A DNA stretch of 64,000 nucleotides, taken from Pseudomonas oryzihabitans. Lineage in GTDB: Bacteria > Pseudomonadota > Gammaproteobacteria > Pseudomonadales > Pseudomonadaceae. How positions within the stretch are numbered: position 1 is the stretch's first letter; each line of letters opens with the position of its first letter. The stretch spans positions 682,001 through 746,000 of the forward strand of contig NZ_VDND01000002.1 in assembly GCF_007665395.1 (NCBI RefSeq). Reading direction: 5' to 3'. Shown piece after piece: positions 29,635 through 37,150 of the stretch. A program made the translations under genes and the position numbers. The notes under the pieces were generated by a model. That model had not been told where the DNA came from. It searched no databases and worked only from the letters and a program-made list of their open reading frames with translations.

Positions 29635-30105
29635 ATGGGCAAGAACGCACTTGCGGTAGCCCAGAAAATACTGGACGTAAGTCATGAGTTGGGCGACCCG
29701 TCTGTCACCCCTATGCAGCTTCTTAAGCTCGTCTATATTGCTCACGGCTATATGCTTGGGAAGCACAGTACTCCTTTGTTGGACAAGCCTGTTCAAGCTT
29801 GGCAGTACGGACCAGTAGAGCCGTCTGTATATGATGCGGTTAGGAAATATCGCTCAATGCCGGTTCAGGAAGTAGCTAATGCGCCGCGGCTTGAATTTTC
29901 TGAAGACGAGTTGGATGTAATACGCACTGTGGTGCGTAAATACGGAAAAGTAGACGGATTAACGCTTTCAGCAGCGACGCATCAGTCAGGAACGCCATGG
30001 TCTGTTACTTGGGGTCTGAACGGTAGAAATTCTGAAATATCAAATGATCTCATTGAAAACTTTTATCGGCGCCTCTTGAGTCAGCCTCGGCATTCTTCGC
30101 TATGA
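29635..30105 (+). CDS. Panacea (DUF4065) domain protein, candidate antitoxin
   Basis: 156 residues. The pattern NALAVAQKILDVSHELGD...TPMQLLKLVYIAHGYMLGKHSTPLLDKPVQAWQYGPVEPSVYDAVRKY is that of Panacea/SocA-like proteins, which act as antitoxins for many unrelated toxins. A strong ribosome site (TTTGGAGGTTCATC) precedes the ATG. The stop overlaps the next gene's ATG (30102-30105), the tight coupling typical of toxin-antitoxin pairs. Assignment as antitoxin follows from family and arrangement, not from experiment. Confidence 0.82.
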   Translation: MGKNALAVAQKILDVSHELGDPSVTPMQLLKLVYIAHGYMLGKHSTPLLDKPVQAWQYGPVEPSVYDAVRKYRSMPVQEVANAPRLEFSEDELDVIRTVVRKYGKVDGLTLSAATHQSGTPWSVTWGLNGRNSEISNDLIENFYRRLLSQPRHSSL

Positions 30106-30509
30106 ATGGTGAGATGGATAGCTTCTTTGATGTGGAAGCTGTTTACGCGCCAGATGCTCCGCTTCTCTTATTGGAGCAAAGAGCTTTTGTTGAGAATGAA
30201 GATCAAAAAAGAAGGCATGAAGAAGATCTTCATGACCTAAGAAAAAAACACACGGCTCTCCTTTTTAGACTTACCTTTATTTGGGTAGCAGTGGTTTGGT
30301 TTGTTGTGCTGCTGCAGGGGTTTGGGAGATGGTTTTTACCATTCTTCCTGGAAGGGTATCGTTACATACCATTCAAACTCTCTGATTCGGTTCTTATAGC
30401 GTTCATAACCTCCACTACTGCTACCGTACTTGGCCTTTACGGTGTTGCCGCGTATTGGCTTTTTGGCAAGCAAAGAGCTAAAGAAGAGAAGAAGAAAGAA
30501 GGCGCCTAG
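30102..30509 (+). CDS. Two-transmembrane protein, candidate Panacea-linked toxin
   Basis: 135 residues. A charged, coiled N-terminal part (about 1-48, FVENEDQKRRHEEDLHDLRKKH) is followed by a first membrane segment (about 49-75, LLFRLTFIWVAVVWFVVLLQ). A second segment is at about 95-122 (SVLIAFITSTTATVLGLYG) with a basic tail (KQRAKEEKKKEGA). It overlaps the Panacea gene by 4 bp. Membrane-acting toxins are known partners of Panacea antitoxins, so a membrane-depolarising toxin is my best guess. A superinfection-exclusion or holin-like role is possible. Confidence 0.6.
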   Translation: MNGEMDSFFDVEAVYAPDAPLLLLEQRAFVENEDQKRRHEEDLHDLRKKHTALLFRLTFIWVAVVWFVVLLQGFGRWFLPFFLEGYRYIPFKLSDSVLIAFITSTTATVLGLYGVAAYWLFGKQRAKEEKKKEGA

Positions 30510-30525
30510 CGTAGCGCCTTGATTT
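30499..30525 (+). terminator. Weak terminator after the Panacea pair
   Basis: Stem AAGGCGC / GCGCCTT with loop CTAGCGTA, followed by GATTT. It overlaps the stop codon of the membrane protein. Confidence 0.45.
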
Positions 30526-30537
30526 ACGGCTATGGAA

Positions 30538-30987
30538 TCAGCTTTCCGCAGGGGGCGGTTTTTCAGAGGAAGAAGGTAGCGGGGTCTCGGATTGGATCTT
30601 CGCTATCTCAGCCTGCAGCTTCTGTATCTGTAGTTCTGCTAGCTGATCATCGCGGCGCTGGATGGTCCGGTGCCATTGCATTGCTCCGGAGCCGCTCAGG
30701 CATAAGCCTACGGCGATGATTATCCCGAAAGCGATGTTCGCCAAATTCTCATTCTGCTTGGTTACGTCTATCAGCAGCCTGTTCAGCCTGAGGTTCTCCT
30801 CCTCTTGCTTCGTTCGCTCGGCCTTTGACTCAAGCGCTATCACTGCTTGCACATAGACGATTTTTCTTTCTAGCGAACTGCTGTAAACAGATGCGAAAGC
30901 TATGACGGCTGACACTATCAGCACGAGGCCAAACAGGCAGGAGAATTTATAGATATTGTCTGTCGGTACAGGGAGGGATGGCTGCAT
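30538..30987 (-). CDS. Membrane protein with cytoplasmic coiled coil
   Basis: 149 residues from the ATG at 30987 (MQPSLPVPTDN). Two membrane helices (about 15-38, FSCLFGLVLIVSAVIAFAS, and about 83-102, IAFGIIIAVGLCLSG) flank a charged coiled coil; a C-terminal heptad region (DQLAELQIQKLQAEIAKIQSE) and a Pro/Ser tail follow. An in-frame GTG at 31017 adds 10 residues without a ribosome site. Unknown function; it lies between the Panacea pair and the replication operon, convergent with the former. Confidence 0.6.
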   Translation of the reverse strand: MQPSLPVPTDNIYKFSCLFGLVLIVSAVIAFASVYSSSLERKIVYVQAVIALESKAERTKQEEENLRLNRLLIDVTKQNENLANIAFGIIIAVGLCLSGSGAMQWHRTIQRRDDQLAELQIQKLQAEIAKIQSETPLPSSSEKPPPAES

Positions 30988-31040
30988 TTGGTCATTGCCT
31001 TGTCGTGTGAGTGTCACCAGCGTAGCAACGAATTTCAGGT

Positions 31041-31065
31041 AAAAAAAAGCCAGCTAGCTGCTGGC
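31041..31065 (-). terminator. Terminator after the primase/helicase gene
   Basis: On the minus strand: stem GCCAGC / GCTGGC with a 5-base loop, followed by a run of U (A8 at 31041-31048 on the plus strand). Confidence 0.85.
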
Positions 31066-31083
31066 GTTTGAGGGCGCGATCCG

Positions 31084-32547
31084 TCATTTCGGCTTCGGCC
31101 TATACTCATTGCCGGACAGGCACTCAATCAGGTCGCGTTCCTTCAGCTTATCCCGCTCACGTCTGCCATTCTTGATCCCTGCATCAGTCATTGCCAGGCT
31201 CCAGTCCTCCCATGTCACTGCAGGGTTAGCGAACGGCTTGCCTCCCAGCTCAAGCCTATCCCGTTGTACGTCGAAGCACTCCTGCAGGACGTCGAGCGCA
31301 CGTTTCCACATAGGCTGTCCTTCTGATGTTGGCTGAGAGCCTGATCTCTCCGCCTGGACTGCCATCAGGGAGAAGACTTCGCGACCTTCCTGGTCCGCCA
31401 AGCCCTTAAGCATCACCGGTGTCATGCCAACGTGTACAGGTTTGAATGGCTCGCCGTCCTTGCACTTGTGGGATGAGATGCAGGTGCGCAGATTGTCTCC
31501 GTCGCGCTTAACGGTGAATGCGTAATCCACGTCATTGGTGAAGTTTGACGCTCCCCGGAAGCCGCGGTCGGCATCCTTACCAAAGTGGTGCACGATGAGG
31601 CTAGAAGCCCCGACAGAGCGGCAGGTCTCTTTGATGCGGCGTAGCACAGGGCCGACCTCGCTAGGGCTGTTCTCATCCGTCCCGCCACATAGGCTAGCGA
31701 AGGTGTCGAACATGACTATCTGTGGCTGCAGCTGTTTCAGCTGCTCACCGAAATCGGCCATATGGATAGGGTCATCGATACGCAGCGCGCCAGGTACAAC
31801 GAATAGCGTTCCTTGTGGGATATCACCCAGCTCCTGCGCCAGTGCCCTCAGGCGCCGCGCTATGCCGCCTTCACCCTCACCGCAGACGTAGACAACCTTT
31901 CCGGGGTGATACACCTTGCAGCTCATAAAGGGCAGACCGGTGCAGATGCTGTAGGCGATACGTAGGGCAATGAAGGATTTGAACGTCATGGATGCGCCGC
32001 CCATGATCCCGTGCGCATCCTTCTCGATCATCCCTTCGACAAGGTATTCAGGTGCACGCGCGGTACCCTCGAGTGCGGACGCATCTATCAGCGTGAAGCG
32101 ATCCTCGTTAGCCGGCATAGCGTCATCAAGCTTAGCCAGCTGGCCTTCGATCTTTCTGACGTCCACTTCGGCCTGTGCCGCAACCAATAGATCCTCGTCG
32201 CTCAACGTGCTGATGTTGGCCTGCGCAAGGTCCCGCAGTAGCTGTGCATGCGAGCGTGCCGCCTCAAGGCTGCGACACTGGTACTGCAGTCGCTGATCAA
32301 CGCTTAGTCCGTTGGGAAAGAGATCCTTCAGGTCCAGCCCGATGGCGCCCAGCACGTCACGCGTCTCACAGCCGGCGAAGCAATGCACTAGAGCTTTGCC
32401 GTCGTCGCTCTCAGAGACGCTCAGGCTGGGCGATCTGTCTTCATGCGCAGGGCAGCAAGCAATCCAGTGCTTTCCGCTCTTCTTGGGCCTCTCTAGGCGC
32501 GATAGCACTACGTCCAGTGGCGAGATGGCGCCAGCAAGGGAAGTCAT
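31084..32547 (-). CDS. Satellite replication protein: CHC2 zinc-finger primase domain fused to RepA-like helicase
   Basis: 487 residues. The N-terminal CHC2 zinc finger has Cys32, His35, Cys56 and Cys60 (CCPAHEDRSPSLSV...LVHCFAGC). A RecA/RepA-type AAA domain follows (about 165-390), with a degenerate P-loop GGASMTFKSF, a Walker B strand IVMFDTFASL and the VHHFGKDADRGFRGAS segment typical of RepA/AAA_25 proteins. No Toprim motif is obvious, so the primase activity itself is uncertain. It is translated with the HTH gene (ATGA overlap at 32544) and is the likely initiator for the GGTAC region. Confidence 0.82.
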   Translation of the reverse strand: MTSLAGAISPLDVVLSRLERPKKSGKHWIACCPAHEDRSPSLSVSESDDGKALVHCFAGCETRDVLGAIGLDLKDLFPNGLSVDQRLQYQCRSLEAARSHAQLLRDLAQANISTLSDEDLLVAAQAEVDVRKIEGQLAKLDDAMPANEDRFTLIDASALEGTARAPEYLVEGMIEKDAHGIMGGASMTFKSFIALRIAYSICTGLPFMSCKVYHPGKVVYVCGEGEGGIARRLRALAQELGDIPQGTLFVVPGALRIDDPIHMADFGEQLKQLQPQIVMFDTFASLCGGTDENSPSEVGPVLRRIKETCRSVGASSLIVHHFGKDADRGFRGASNFTNDVDYAFTVKRDGDNLRTCISSHKCKDGEPFKPVHVGMTPVMLKGLADQEGREVFSLMAVQAERSGSQPTSEGQPMWKRALDVLQECFDVQRDRLELGGKPFANPAVTWEDWSLAMTDAGIKNGRRERDKLKERDLIECLSGNEYRPKPK

Positions 32548-32858
32548 TCCGCACCCCGGCCGTCCATGCTGTCGCCAGCTAGGTTGATAAGAACGTATTT
32601 GCCGATGCGAGGATGTCTGCGGCCGTTACTATCGTGGGCGACAATTCGATAAGTCAGAATATTATGGCCTGCGTCGCGTAGCTCGTGGATGCGCGCTGGT
32701 GCTCTTAGTACATTCAGCTCTTCTGCAGCTTCGAGAGTTGTTAGCGGTCCACTTTTAAGACGCTCTAGAATGCGTGCGCGCTGTGCTGGGCAACTGGTAT
32801 TATTAACGTCCGCTTCTGTGCCTTGGCTGACTTTCGAGTTGGCCTTTTTTTTGTCCAT
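32544..32858 (-). CDS. Helix-turn-helix protein
   Basis: 104 residues from the ATG at 32858 (GGAGGGCTAACC upstream). A Lys/Ser-rich N-terminus precedes a winged-helix-like domain (RARILERLKSGPLTTLEAAEELNVLRAPARIHELRDAGHNILTYRI), a type that often sits between alpA and replication genes in satellites and prophages. It overlaps the primase gene by 4 bp. The earlier in-frame start at 32975 overlaps alpA and is not used. Confidence 0.7.
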   Translation of the reverse strand: MDKKKANSKVSQGTEADVNNTSCPAQRARILERLKSGPLTTLEAAEELNVLRAPARIHELRDAGHNILTYRIVAHDSNGRRHPRIGKYVLINLAGDSMDGRGAE

Positions 32859-32860
32859 GG

Positions 32861-33052
32861 TTAGCCCTCCTGGCGTCCAGCAATCCATGCGTCTAACTCG
32901 CATTTCTTGTAGCCGACCGCCTTGCCCGTAAGCTTCACCTTGCGAGGGAATTCGGGGCGTTTTGAAAGACGCCAAAGAGTTACTAGTGAGATTCCGCCAA
33001 GATAGGCTGCGGCCTGTTTAGGGCGAAGGATGTTGTTTAGAGAAGTGATCAT
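32861..33052 (-). CDS. alpA: AlpA-family transcriptional regulator
   Basis: 63-residue MerR-like winged-helix protein: ILRPKQAAAYLGGISLVTLWRLSKRPEFPRKVKLTGKAVGYKKCELDAWI. AlpA/Vis proteins act as excisionase or activators of element genes. Its place between integrase and replication genes is the standard satellite arrangement. It ends 2 bp before the HTH gene. Confidence 0.88.
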   Translation of the reverse strand: MITSLNNILRPKQAAAYLGGISLVTLWRLSKRPEFPRKVKLTGKAVGYKKCELDAWIAGRQEG

Positions 33053-33141
33053 ATAGGCTCCGAAATCGTGTGAACTTTCGGAGTCCTATTTTCCGCATGG
33101 GGAGAGCGGCGAGTATTCCGTCTAGGGGGTAGACGGTATGG

Positions 33142-33699
33142 TTATTTCTGTGGGCTCGGCTCTGGCGTATTTAGAAGCCAGCTTCTCGCGGTCTCCTCAT
33201 TTCGGAATCCAAGTCTTTGCCAGGTAGACTTCGCACAGTGGTTTTTGGAGCTATAGCCTCCAGTCGCCCAGGCCTGCTGTATCAATTCTCCACGGGCATG
33301 ATCGGCCGCATGAGCTTTTTGTGCTCCGTCCGAGCCAGCTTTTCTAGCTGACTCTTCGTGCTCTGAAATAGCTTGTGATCTGGCCTTTGAGATCAATGCG
33401 AGAATGGTCAGATGGTCGACCTGACCGATCTCGGTGTCAAGGAACTGCGCTAAGGGCATCCCGCCAGCGTTTTTAAGGATGCGCTCGGCATTAGCTTCCG
33501 CCTGCTCATTGGCTTGAACAAAACCATGCAGGTCCGGAAGAGTAGCGGTACCAGCGGCGCGTTCGAACTCGGATTCTGCGCGAACAAATTCTGGGTCAGC
33601 TCGCAGAGCGGTCATCTGCTCCGATACGGCTTTCACCATCTGGTTGTACTGGTCATGCCTTTTTCTTTTGCTAGGAGAAAGCTTTTGTTTGGCCATCAC
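33142..33699 (-). CDS. Hypothetical protein coupled to integrase 1
   Basis: 185 residues, basic N-terminus (MMAKQKLSPSKRKRHDQYNQMVKA) then helical. The C-terminal segment ENHCAKSTWQRLGFRNEETARSWLLNTPEP-like is polar. It overlaps the integrase stop by 4 bp (33696-33699), so it is co-translated. Function unknown; a recombination accessory role is only suggested by position. Confidence 0.65.
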   Translation of the reverse strand: MMAKQKLSPSKRKRHDQYNQMVKAVSEQMTALRADPEFVRAESEFERAAGTATLPDLHGFVQANEQAEANAERILKNAGGMPLAQFLDTEIGQVDHLTILALISKARSQAISEHEESARKAGSDGAQKAHAADHARGELIQQAWATGGYSSKNHCAKSTWQRLGFRNEETARSWLLNTPEPSPQK

Positions 33700-34922
33700 G
33701 CGCGCCCCCTCAGCTGAACGACGTTGGTAGCCGGCTGTGTCTCAACGTAGTCGGCCCAGGCCTGCATCATTGCCCTGCGTTTTTCTAAAAGATCGCCGCG
33801 GCGGTACGCAGCTTCGACTGCGCTGCCAACCGTATGGGCCAGCGCCATTTCAGCGACCATGTTCGGAAAGGCTGTCTCTTCGGCTGCCCAGTCTCGGAAC
33901 GAGGAGCGGAAGCCGTGGACGGTAAGGTGCCCGAGATCCATGCGTCGAAGGAGCATCAACATGGCCAGATTCGAGAGCGGGCGACCTTCCTTCATGCCGG
34001 GAAAGACGAAAGGGTTATCCTGCACTCTCGCTAGGCGCTCCAGGACTGCCACTGCAGCATTAGACAGAGGGACCTTGTGTTCGCGCCTGGCCTTCATCCG
34101 GCTAGCTGGAATCGTCCAAAGCGCCGAGTCCAGATCCATCTCGCTCCACTGCGCATTCAATACCTCGCTGGTACGGCACGCAGTAAGGATGGTGAATTGC
34201 AACGCCTTCGCCGCCATGCCCTCAGCGGTCTCTAGGCTTCGCCAGAACGTAGGTAGCTGGCTGTAGGGTAGGGCGGCATGGTGCTCGACCTGAGCAACCT
34301 GCTTGCGCTTGGCTAGCAGCTTATCCAGATGGCCTTTCCACTGTGCAGGGTTCTCGCCCTCAAAGCGTTTACGGGCCTTGGCTGCTGCAATGATCAGCTC
34401 GATGCGGTTGCGTACCCGACTGGCAGTCTCGTTTTTGCTGGCCCAGATCGGCTTCAAGATGGTGAGCACATCGTCTGTGGCTACAGCGCTGACCGGCTTA
34501 TCCCCAATGAAAGGGTAAGCGTAGGTGGAGAGGGTGTTCTCCCACTGCTGGGCATGCTTGGTGCTCTTCCAACTGCTCCTGTGCGCATCGATGTATTCCG
34601 CTGCGCACTGCTGGAAGGTGAGCGCCTTGTTCTGTGCGGCCTTTGCTGCGAGCTGAGCGTGCTCTTTGGCCTCAATCGGATCGATGCCGTCTGCCACTTG
34701 CTTGCGAGCATTGGCAGCTCGCTCGCGGGCCTGCGCCAGTGACACCTCTGGATGCTTGCCTAACCCCATGGCTCGACGGCTGCCGTTGAGTTGGAAGCGA
34801 TAGAGCCAGCTAAGCCCCCCAGTCTTTCCTACCTGCAGGTACAAGCCCCCACCATCGCCTATTAGGCCCGGCGACGCCTCTTTGATGAGTTTATCCAGCG
34901 ATCTAGCGGTTAGCTTGTGCAT
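33696..34922 (-). CDS. int: Tyrosine integrase of element 1 (P4 type)
   Basis: 408 residues. An N-terminal DUF4102 arm-binding domain (DGGGLYLQVGKTGGLSWLYRFQLNGSRRAMGLGKHPEVSLAQAR) precedes a core-binding domain (about 105-200). The catalytic domain has Arg250 (TACRTSEVLN), His336-x2-Arg339 (HGFRSSFRDW), His363 and the nucleophile Tyr373 (EAAYRRGD). Integrases of this kind use tRNA 3' ends. It lies 165 bp from the right att copy at 35087. Confidence 0.95.
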   Translation of the reverse strand: MHKLTARSLDKLIKEASPGLIGDGGGLYLQVGKTGGLSWLYRFQLNGSRRAMGLGKHPEVSLAQARERAANARKQVADGIDPIEAKEHAQLAAKAAQNKALTFQQCAAEYIDAHRSSWKSTKHAQQWENTLSTYAYPFIGDKPVSAVATDDVLTILKPIWASKNETASRVRNRIELIIAAAKARKRFEGENPAQWKGHLDKLLAKRKQVAQVEHHAALPYSQLPTFWRSLETAEGMAAKALQFTILTACRTSEVLNAQWSEMDLDSALWTIPASRMKARREHKVPLSNAAVAVLERLARVQDNPFVFPGMKEGRPLSNLAMLMLLRRMDLGHLTVHGFRSSFRDWAAEETAFPNMVAEMALAHTVGSAVEAAYRRGDLLEKRRAMMQAWADYVETQPATNVVQLRGRA

Positions 34923-34934
34923 GTGTCCCCCTGA

Positions 34935-34956
34935 CCCACCACCAGACTCACCATTT
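34935..34956. repeat. Right arm-type repeats of element 1
   Basis: CCCACCACCA (34935) and CTCACCATTT (34947), 12-bp period, matching the left-end pair at 25734-25755. Confidence 0.65.
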
Positions 34957-35086
34957 GAGCGGGGCAGCGTGCGAAATCATGGGAACGATTATGAACTAAA
35001 TATATGGCTTAGAGCTAGGCAGAGCGCGGCTTGTAGCTTAACCACGTGAGGGGATCTGAAATTGATTGAAACTAGGATATGGCGGA

Positions 35087-35101
35087 CTATCTCTCCGCCA
35101 T
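35087..35101. repeat. Middle att copy (tRNA-Ser 3' end)
   Basis: CTATCTCTCCGCCAT, identical to 25665-25679 and 46525-46539. It is the right end of element 1 and the left end of element 2. Confidence 0.9.
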
Positions 35102-35109
35102 CTATAGAA

Positions 35110-35143
35110 AAGCCCTCTAAATCAATGGTTTAGGGGGCTTTTT
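35110..35143 (+). terminator. Terminator right of the middle att copy
   Basis: Stem AAGCCCTCTAAA / TTTAGGGGGCTT followed by TTT. The same terminator with few changes lies right of the third att copy (46549-46581). Confidence 0.85.
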
Positions 35144-35152
35144 GCTTTCTGG

Positions 35153-35177
35153 GTTTACCACTCAGTTTTACTACTCA
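35153..35177. repeat. Left arm-type repeats of element 2
   Basis: GTTTACCACTCA (35153) and TTTTACTACTCA (35166), 13-bp period. They match TTTTACTACTCA (46439) and TTTTACTACTTA (46452) beside integrase 2. Confidence 0.75.
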
Positions 35178-35482
35178 AATTCTGCTTGTAAAGAATGTCT
35201 CTCCTAGCGAGGAGGGCTCATCCTGTCGCCCGAATTATGAATTCCAGGGTGCCTTAACGGTGCGCTGGGAGCAGGCCAACCGACCTGCTTTCATAATTTG
35301 AGGGTTTGACCATGCAAGCACGATTCAGTCGCCAACGTCGACGTAACGTCCCACGCTCCAGACCTGTCTACGTTAGCAGCTACCGCCGCTACCGCCTTGG
35401 GCGATGGGAAAATGTGCGTTGGCATCTACGCAGCCGCCCTGTCTCAGCTACGCTTTGGTCTCCACAACAGGAGGTTGAGCCA

Positions 35483-35680
35483 ATGGTTAACGATCTGGGC
35501 ACTGTAATCGGTAAGGAGCTGGGCGGTATCGCTGTGGGCGTTATCTATGTTGTAAAGGCACTGAAAAACCAGCCAGGGTTTGACAACGCTGAGTTTGAGA
35601 AGGAGATCCAGTATTATGTTGATAACCTTGGTGATGATAAGGAATCTACAAAGGCATTCCTGAAAGCGTTGATAGACTAA
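35483..35680 (+). CDS. Hypothetical small protein, element 2
   Basis: 65 residues (MVNDLGTVIGKELGGIAVGVIYVVKALKNQPGF...). A very strong ribosome site (AGGAGGTTGAGCC) precedes this ATG, which decides the start over the in-frame ATG at 35312. A Gly/Val-rich segment could be a short membrane helix; the rest is acidic. It is the only rightward gene near the left end of element 2. Unknown function. Confidence 0.55.
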   Translation: MVNDLGTVIGKELGGIAVGVIYVVKALKNQPGFDNAEFEKEIQYYVDNLGDDKESTKAFLKALID

Positions 35681-35710
35681 AAATGAGGGAGGTGATGAGC
35701 CTCCCTTTCT

Positions 35711-35914
35711 TCAAGCAGTAAACGTTGTTGCTATATCCCCGCCACAAAGCTCGTTCAGAGCGAATAGAAATTTCTCCTCATCTCTCTCCTTTGCTGCCTG
35801 TTCTGCCATGAACAAGAGGCATCCTTGTTCCCATAGCTCGTCAGGAACGTCTTTATCTTCGTTCTGATAAGCCTTGATAGTGACAGCGAGTTGATTCTTT
35901 AGGTATTCTAACAT
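35711..35914 (-). CDS. Hypothetical small acidic protein
   Basis: 67 residues, acidic and helical (MLEYLKNQLAVTIKAYQNEDKDVPDELWEQGCLLF...). Unknown family. It is the last gene of the leftward block of element 2. Confidence 0.55.
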   Translation of the reverse strand: MLEYLKNQLAVTIKAYQNEDKDVPDELWEQGCLLFMAEQAAKERDEEKFLFALNELCGGDIATTFTA

Positions 35915-36015
35915 TTCTTAATTTCCTCTAATTTGATTAACGTAAAACTGCTGTAGCCCTTGGTATATCTACGTTTGAGCATGATACTGTTATATAAAAT
36001 ATATAAGCGGGCGTG

Positions 36016-36363
36016 CTACTGATTAGTGTTTTGTTGAGACTGTCCGCTGGTGCGGAAGCCCTGTTGGCCGTTCATAATGACAGTTGGACGGCGTTCAAGA
36101 TTATCAACACGCTCTTTCAGGATTCTGAACGCTCGATCATTGTTGATTTTGTCCTCATCGATCTGTCCGCGTAGCTGGTTAAATTTACTTTCCAACTGAG
36201 ACTGGATGCTATAAAGAGTTCGTTCTGTCTTGGTTTGAAAGGTCTCAAGCTGACCAAGAATTTCGGTGCGAGTATTCTGGTTCTGATATAGCTGAGCGCA
36301 TACAAGGATAGATAAAATAATCTGCGGAACTGCAAGGTAGCGGTTAAATGTTTCGAGTTTCAT
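36016..36363 (-). CDS. Membrane-anchored coiled-coil protein
   Basis: 115 residues. One N-terminal membrane helix (about 8-26, YLAVPQIILSILVCAQLY) is followed by a coiled coil (TEILGQLETFQTKTERTLYSIQSQLESKFNQLRGQIDE...) and a Gln/Asn-rich tail. Overlaps the upstream RHH-like gene by 4 bp. Phage inner-membrane lysis or exclusion proteins share this shape, but I cannot assign it. Confidence 0.6.
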   Translation of the reverse strand: MKLETFNRYLAVPQIILSILVCAQLYQNQNTRTEILGQLETFQTKTERTLYSIQSQLESKFNQLRGQIDEDKINNDRAFRILKERVDNLERRPTVIMNGQQGFRTSGQSQQNTNQ

Positions 36364-36557
36364 ACCAATACCTCGATTAGCTTAGCAAGAACAAAGGATG
36401 ATCCAACATGACCAACCTTTTCATCTTTTAAAATCTTGGTGATGAAGCGGCCAATACTTTGATTGGGATATTTCTCATTGAAGAGTTGAACAAGCTTCTC
36501 AGGAAGCTCGATTGAGCTACGATGCCCTTTGAATTGATAGTTAGCGAATACGCGCAT
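36360..36557 (-). CDS. Small ribbon-helix-helix-like protein
   Basis: 65 residues; SSIELPEKLVQLFNEKYPNQSIGRFITKILKDE fits a strand-helix-helix DNA-binding fold. Coupled by 4 bp to the membrane protein gene. The call is from secondary-structure pattern only. Confidence 0.5.
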   Translation of the reverse strand: MRVFANYQFKGHRSSIELPEKLVQLFNEKYPNQSIGRFITKILKDEKVGHVGSSFVLAKLIEVLV

Positions 36558-36691
36558 TAGATACCTCGGATAACGTTAATTTAGTGTTTTAAATACAGTG
36601 TTTATAGGGGCTGTAGAGGTGTAAAAAGTGGTATCCAGTACCTTAGTATCAACCACCACTTTTAAGGCCCTGCAAACCGCACTCTGTGGCG

Positions 36692-37087
36692 TTATAGCCA
36701 CTTATCTAAGTAGGCCTTGGCCGCTACCACACCACACCCGAATTGCTCGTGTAGGTCATGCTCATCAGCCTTAGGATGTACTGCAATCCAAGATGAGATG
36801 ATAGCTTCACGACTGGGCAGGAAAGACTCCCTCTCTTTACGTGGAAATGTATCCTGTAGGGAATGGCACTGAGGGTTAAGAGTGTCTTTAAGGTAACTTG
36901 ATTTCTTAATCAGCTCCCCAAGGTCAGGACAAACATCTTTGTGTTTCTGCATCCACTTAAGATAAACATTCAACACCTTGTCATTAGCAAGGATAAACTT
37001 ATAGTCGTTAGATTTAGCTGGTGGAACTGAAGCCGATAGAATACCGGCAACGAGGTTTGACCCTCGATGAAGAACAAAGTAATTCAT
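36692..37087 (-). CDS. Hypothetical protein, element 2
   Basis: 131 residues (MNYFVLHRGSNLVAGILSASVPPAKSNDYKF...). A C-terminal segment resembles a small helix-turn-helix (DEHDLHEQFGCGVVAAKAYLDKWL). No family recognised. It lies just downstream of the tape measure gene. Confidence 0.55.
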   Translation of the reverse strand: MNYFVLHRGSNLVAGILSASVPPAKSNDYKFILANDKVLNVYLKWMQKHKDVCPDLGELIKKSSYLKDTLNPQCHSLQDTFPRKERESFLPSREAIISSWIAVHPKADEHDLHEQFGCGVVAAKAYLDKWL

Positions 37088-37150
37088 TTATTTTTACGTC
37101 TCAGAAAGTAAAAAGCCCTCTCGGGGAGGGCCTATAGATTGTTGTTTAAG

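Larger units (their letters stand above)
25665..35101. mobile_element. Integrated element 1: P4-like phage satellite
   Basis: About 9.4 kb bounded by 15-bp direct repeats of the tRNA-Ser 3' end (CTATCTCTCCGCCAT at 25665-25679 and 35087-35101). Its tyrosine integrase lies at the right end and reads inward. The end regions carry matching arm-type repeats with a 12-bp period. Cargo includes AlpA, an HTH protein, a primase/RepA fusion, a candidate origin, a possible toxin-antitoxin pair and a few phage structural fragments. No terminase or portal gene is recognisable, so mobilisation would need a helper phage. Confidence 0.85.
34923..35482. other. Junction between elements 1 and 2
   Basis: Contains the right arm repeats of element 1, the middle att copy, a terminator, the left arm repeats of element 2 and then a stretch without a convincing gene. 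A frame open from 35312 (basic, MQARFSRQRRRNVPRSRP) runs into the small gene at 35483 but has only a weak ribosome site; it might be an alternative long form. Confidence 0.6.
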
